Source of the DNA: Roseburia sp. 1XD42-69
GTDB taxonomy: Bacteria > Bacillota > Clostridia > Lachnospirales > Lachnospiraceae
NCBI RefSeq assembly: GCF_003612565.1
Contig: NZ_RAZG01000017.1
Coordinates: forward strand, 1-64,000
DNA: 64,000 nucleotides
Direction: 5' to 3'
Positions 61,107 through 64,000 of this stretch are shown in pieces. A program made the position numbers and the translations under genes. The notes below the pieces were generated by a model. That model searched no databases. It saw only the letters and a list, made by a program, of their open reading frames with translations, and was not told the origin of the DNA. Positions within the stretch are counted from its first letter, which is position 1; every line of letters begins with the position of its first letter.

Positions 61107-63842
61107 TTAATCTTCTACAGCAATGGGTACCGCCAATCCTATCACATACTTAAACGTATTCCCAACAACAATTTTGTCTCCAGGAATTAAACGATATTCC
61201 CACTCCTTTCCATCTGCATCTACTTTAGAAGCACATTCGCACCATTTGACAGCAGCTTTCGCCTTTTCCTGTACATCTTCATTATCTGTTTGGTTTGCTG
61301 CCTTTACTTCAATCATGTATTTTTTATCGTTTGTTTCTACTAAGAAGTCCGGATTATATTGTTTCGCTGCTCTGTAAAAAAGTCCCAACTGATTCATTGG
61401 CGGTTTTATATATCTAATTACCTCCGAATCCTCTTCCAAGACAACAGCTAATCTTCGCTCATCATCACTATCAAATGCATTTTCAGCATAATATGATTTT
61501 TTATATCCTTCAAACAAATATTGTTTTATGTTCTTTTTATCCGTTACCTCCTTTTTATAGCTTAACCTTCCATCTTTCTTCATATTTTTTACAAAAGCCC
61601 TGAACACAATAAGATCTTTCTGAATGTGAAACACAAATTCAGTGTTTTCCTCTTTTGAGGCATATATTTGTTTTCTTAAATCATCAACAATTACAGTTGC
61701 ATATCTTCTAACAATTTTCTTTTTATCATCATTAGTACCTTCGATAAGAGTAAGATACTGATTTACAACATCCAAAATAAATTCTGCATCATCAGAACTA
61801 AATTCCGGAATACTCTCAAGTAAAGAAACTGCCAGCATATTAATTGGATTGTCAACAATTAATGCATCCGCATCAAGAACCTGAAGCAGTTTATCATTTA
61901 TAGTATCATATCTTTCAATTTTCGATGCTGCTATATCAAAATCCTGAATATTTCTTTTTACCGTAAATGGTTTGAAAGTAATTGTGGAACTATAGCTTAT
62001 CCCAATTTTGGGCACTGCGATTGCTACTCTCTTAAGTTCTCCAATTTTCTTAACAAACTCCTGCTTTGCATATGGCAATACATTCTTTGCTCCCGATGGT
62101 TTTTGCAAATCTATTTGAAGTGAAGTATCTCCTTGCTGTACTACCAATGAAACGCCTGCACTTTCAGCCAGAGAATTTGGCTGTATCACTACCTCTTCTT
62201 GAAGATTAAATTCTTTGCTAGTTGTATCATTACTTTGTTCATTCCAAAACAAATCAAAAATGGTCATTTGACCACCATTGTCATCAGCCTTTTTTGAAGC
62301 CACTCTCTTTACAAATGCCTTTTGATATTCTTCAAACAGCTTTTCTACTGTATTTTCATTATTCAAATCCTGATAAGATGCTATCCTGCATTCTTTTAAA
62401 GCTTCATCAAACAAAGACAGTTGCTGATTATCTACAACTGGTTCAACATTAACAATTTTGCTCTCCGGTATATCATCCTCATCAAGGTTTCTCTTGTTAA
62501 ACACAGGATTATTCTTTATGTCATCAATTATCTCACGATAATGGTCGTGTGCAACAATATCCAGAGTATCCAGTTCCTCAATATGTGTTATTTCACCAAA
62601 TGGTAACCTTAACCCCCTTCCAATAGTCTGCAATGCCAAAATATCGCTCTTGGCTGCATTAAGCGGAATTATAGTAAATAAGTTATTAACATCCCAGCCT
62701 TCTTTTAGCTTGTATACATGTAATACAATCTCTATAGGGTTCGTATTCTTTTCAATAGTCAATAACTTCTGAATGTTTTCCTCAGTCTCAGTTCCACTTG
62801 TACTTGAATCAATTTCAATAACCTTTCCAACATATCTTCCCCCAAAAAAAGCATCTGAATCAATTTTATCTTTTATTTTTCTGGCATGCGCTGTATCTTT
62901 ACAAGCAACCAAAACAATCGGTTTTACCTGTTCTAATTGATTGTCAATGCAATATTTATAAACAATAGATTTTCTTCTTTCATGAAGCTTAATTCCATCC
63001 TTTAACTTCATTTCCTCAATATCATCATCTGAATATCCGGCTGTATTGGTTCTTCCCATAACAACAGGAATCTTCAGGAATTTTCCTGCTCCTTCTTCCA
63101 ATCCGTAATGATATATAATATTTTTATTTGTACTTTTAGGTGTTGCTGTAAACTCAAGTCCCAACACTGGATTAAGGTAATTAATGGCAACTTTTGATGC
63201 AGGAGCATAATACCGATGTGATTCATCCATACAAATAACCAAGTCATCAAAAGAACGTAAAACTTCAGCAAAAGAACCGCCTAAGTTTTCATTAAACTTA
63301 TGGAATTTAAACTCCAAATCTCCACGAGTAAAAATCTTTGAAATATTAAAAATAAATATCTGTATGTCTGACGTTTTTTCTACTACCAATTCCTGCTGTA
63401 CATACTTTACCGGATATGACAAATAGTTTTCTCCATCATATACCTTTGGTCTCCCCATTTCAGCCTCAAGACCTTTAAACATATATTTTAAATGCCCCGG
63501 CACAGCTTCTCTGCGCATCTTGTCGTAAATTGTATTTCCAGGTGCAAGGATAAAAAAATGTTTGTATCCTTTTGTCTTGTACAAATAGTAGATACACGCT
63601 CCCATAAGCCGGGATTTACCAATACCCGTAGTCATGTCAAAACAAAAGGACGGAAAATCAAATTCTTTATCAACAACTATCGTATGCGGTTTCTGGCAAT
63701 TTTCAGACGCAATCTTTTCAGCTTTGGATTTGCTTGTTGTTCTATATTCTACCTTTGAACTGATTGCATCAAAATACTGTAAAGCTTCATATTGAGGTTC
63801 CCGTAAACTCATCGCCCATTTGATTTTATCTACTGAACTCAT
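61107..63842 (-). CDS. Type III restriction-like helicase-nuclease (Res-like)
   Basis: 911 residues; ATG overlaps the upstream stop (TAATG). SF2 helicase with Walker A TTGIGKSRL at 71-79, Walker B CMDESHRYY, motif III EFTATPKS, motif V VYKLKEGWDVNNLFTI and motif VI QTIGRGLRLPFG. These are typical of type III Res subunits. The C-terminus has NPDFLVE ... KKYMIEVKAANQ, a PD-(D/E)xK nuclease core. In class 1 DISARM an SNF2-type DrmD occupies this place, so this is either a substitute helicase or a type III system next to DISARM. Confidence 0.85.
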   Translation of the reverse strand: MSSVDKIKWAMSLREPQYEALQYFDAISSKVEYRTTSKSKAEKIASENCQKPHTIVVDKEFDFPSFCFDMTTGIGKSRLMGACIYYLYKTKGYKHFFILAPGNTIYDKMRREAVPGHLKYMFKGLEAEMGRPKVYDGENYLSYPVKYVQQELVVEKTSDIQIFIFNISKIFTRGDLEFKFHKFNENLGGSFAEVLRSFDDLVICMDESHRYYAPASKVAINYLNPVLGLEFTATPKSTNKNIIYHYGLEEGAGKFLKIPVVMGRTNTAGYSDDDIEEMKLKDGIKLHERRKSIVYKYCIDNQLEQVKPIVLVACKDTAHARKIKDKIDSDAFFGGRYVGKVIEIDSSTSGTETEENIQKLLTIEKNTNPIEIVLHVYKLKEGWDVNNLFTIIPLNAAKSDILALQTIGRGLRLPFGEITHIEELDTLDIVAHDHYREIIDDIKNNPVFNKRNLDEDDIPESKIVNVEPVVDNQQLSLFDEALKECRIASYQDLNNENTVEKLFEEYQKAFVKRVASKKADDNGGQMTIFDLFWNEQSNDTTSKEFNLQEEVVIQPNSLAESAGVSLVVQQGDTSLQIDLQKPSGAKNVLPYAKQEFVKKIGELKRVAIAVPKIGISYSSTITFKPFTVKRNIQDFDIAASKIERYDTINDKLLQVLDADALIVDNPINMLAVSLLESIPEFSSDDAEFILDVVNQYLTLIEGTNDDKKKIVRRYATVIVDDLRKQIYASKEENTEFVFHIQKDLIVFRAFVKNMKKDGRLSYKKEVTDKKNIKQYLFEGYKKSYYAENAFDSDDERRLAVVLEEDSEVIRYIKPPMNQLGLFYRAAKQYNPDFLVETNDKKYMIEVKAANQTDNEDVQEKAKAAVKWCECASKVDADGKEWEYRLIPGDKIVVGNTFKYVIGLAVPIAVED

Positions 63843-64000
63843 TATTCCTGTACCTCACTTTCAAAATTGCACTTATCCAACAAATCTCTTGGAATCTTCT
63901 TAACCTCAACATTCGCAGGCAACATCATATCTGCCTGATTCTTCTTACAGTAAATCAGCAGACTTTGCCATTCTCCTAATGATTTCATAACTGACATTAC
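63841..64000 (-). CDS. 3' end of probable DNA methyltransferase (partial)
   Basis: The last 52 codons of a gene reading in from the right edge. It ends EVKKIPRDLLDKCNFESEVQ E with TAA overlapping the ATG of the Res-like gene. No catalytic motif is inside the window. Position directly before a type III-like Res gene suggests a Mod or DISARM-type adenine methylase. The sequence alone does not prove it. Confidence 0.5.

Overview
The window looks like a chromosomal segment of an anaerobic gut-type Clostridium relative, most likely family Lachnospiraceae. The signs are strong AGGAGG-type ribosome binding sites, TTG/GTG starts, many membrane hybrid histidine kinases, cysteine-rich KTR and lantibiotic-type ABC cassettes typical of Firmicute conjugative elements, and base use that shifts from moderate GC (1-41 kb) to AT-rich (42-64 kb). 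The genus cannot be read from the sequence. No rRNA, tRNA or CRISPR array was seen.

Region 1 (1-17.6 kb, all on the minus strand, reading off the left edge) is one long gene cluster that looks like a contractile-injection or type VI-like machine in a Gram-positive host. In order of transcription it has: a secreted vWA membrane protein; a 727-residue sheath-like protein; two tandem Hcp/TssD-like tube proteins; a polymorphic toxin with a neighbouring immunity gene and a DUF4279 gene; a J-domain protein; two FHA proteins; a membrane PP2C phosphatase; a degenerate PP2C-TM-TPR protein; two baseplate-like proteins of unknown family; an Hsp70-like ATPase; a tail-appendage-like protein; a broken second toxin sharing the first toxin's N-terminal signature; and a partial likely immunity gene at the edge. 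FHA plus PP2C recalls threonine-phosphorylation control of type VI systems. No ClpV, VgrG, TssJLM or Ser/Thr kinase is in the window. The machine assignment rests on reading the protein sequences and on gene order, so it is an inference.

Region 2 (17.7-41.4 kb) is ordinary accessory metabolism and signalling: a formate/nitrite-type transporter, hybrid kinase and Fe-S aldo/keto reductase operon; a decayed MFS gene; a cytidylate-kinase-like gene; an ArsB/NhaD-type permease; an unusual operon of a beta-propeller plus solute-binding lipoprotein, two sugar-type ABC permeases and an HlyD-like adaptor, divergent from an OmpR-type two-component pair; a double hemerythrin; an EAL phosphodiesterase, hybrid kinase, MFS and cupin operon; a ZIP transporter and small genes.

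Region 3 (41.5-53.5 kb) is a mosaic of mobile-element debris. It has a truncated ECF sigma gene, a lantibiotic-immunity-like ABC cassette, an XRE regulator, a deleted IS66-like element abutting an IS110 fragment, a GNAT gene, a PIN/UPF0175 toxin-antitoxin pair, an integrase tail fused to a MobC-like gene, a KTR protein and a second ABC cassette under a TetR regulator with a clear palindromic operator. A related hairpin repeat lies at each end (about 42.1 and 53.4 kb).

Region 4 (53.5-64 kb, minus strand) is a defence island. It has a partial gene that is probably a methyltransferase, a type III restriction-like helicase-nuclease, DrmA, DrmB and DrmC of the DISARM core, and an AlbA/RecG-like ATP-binding protein with an in-frame Met-Ser-Glu-Ser repeat.
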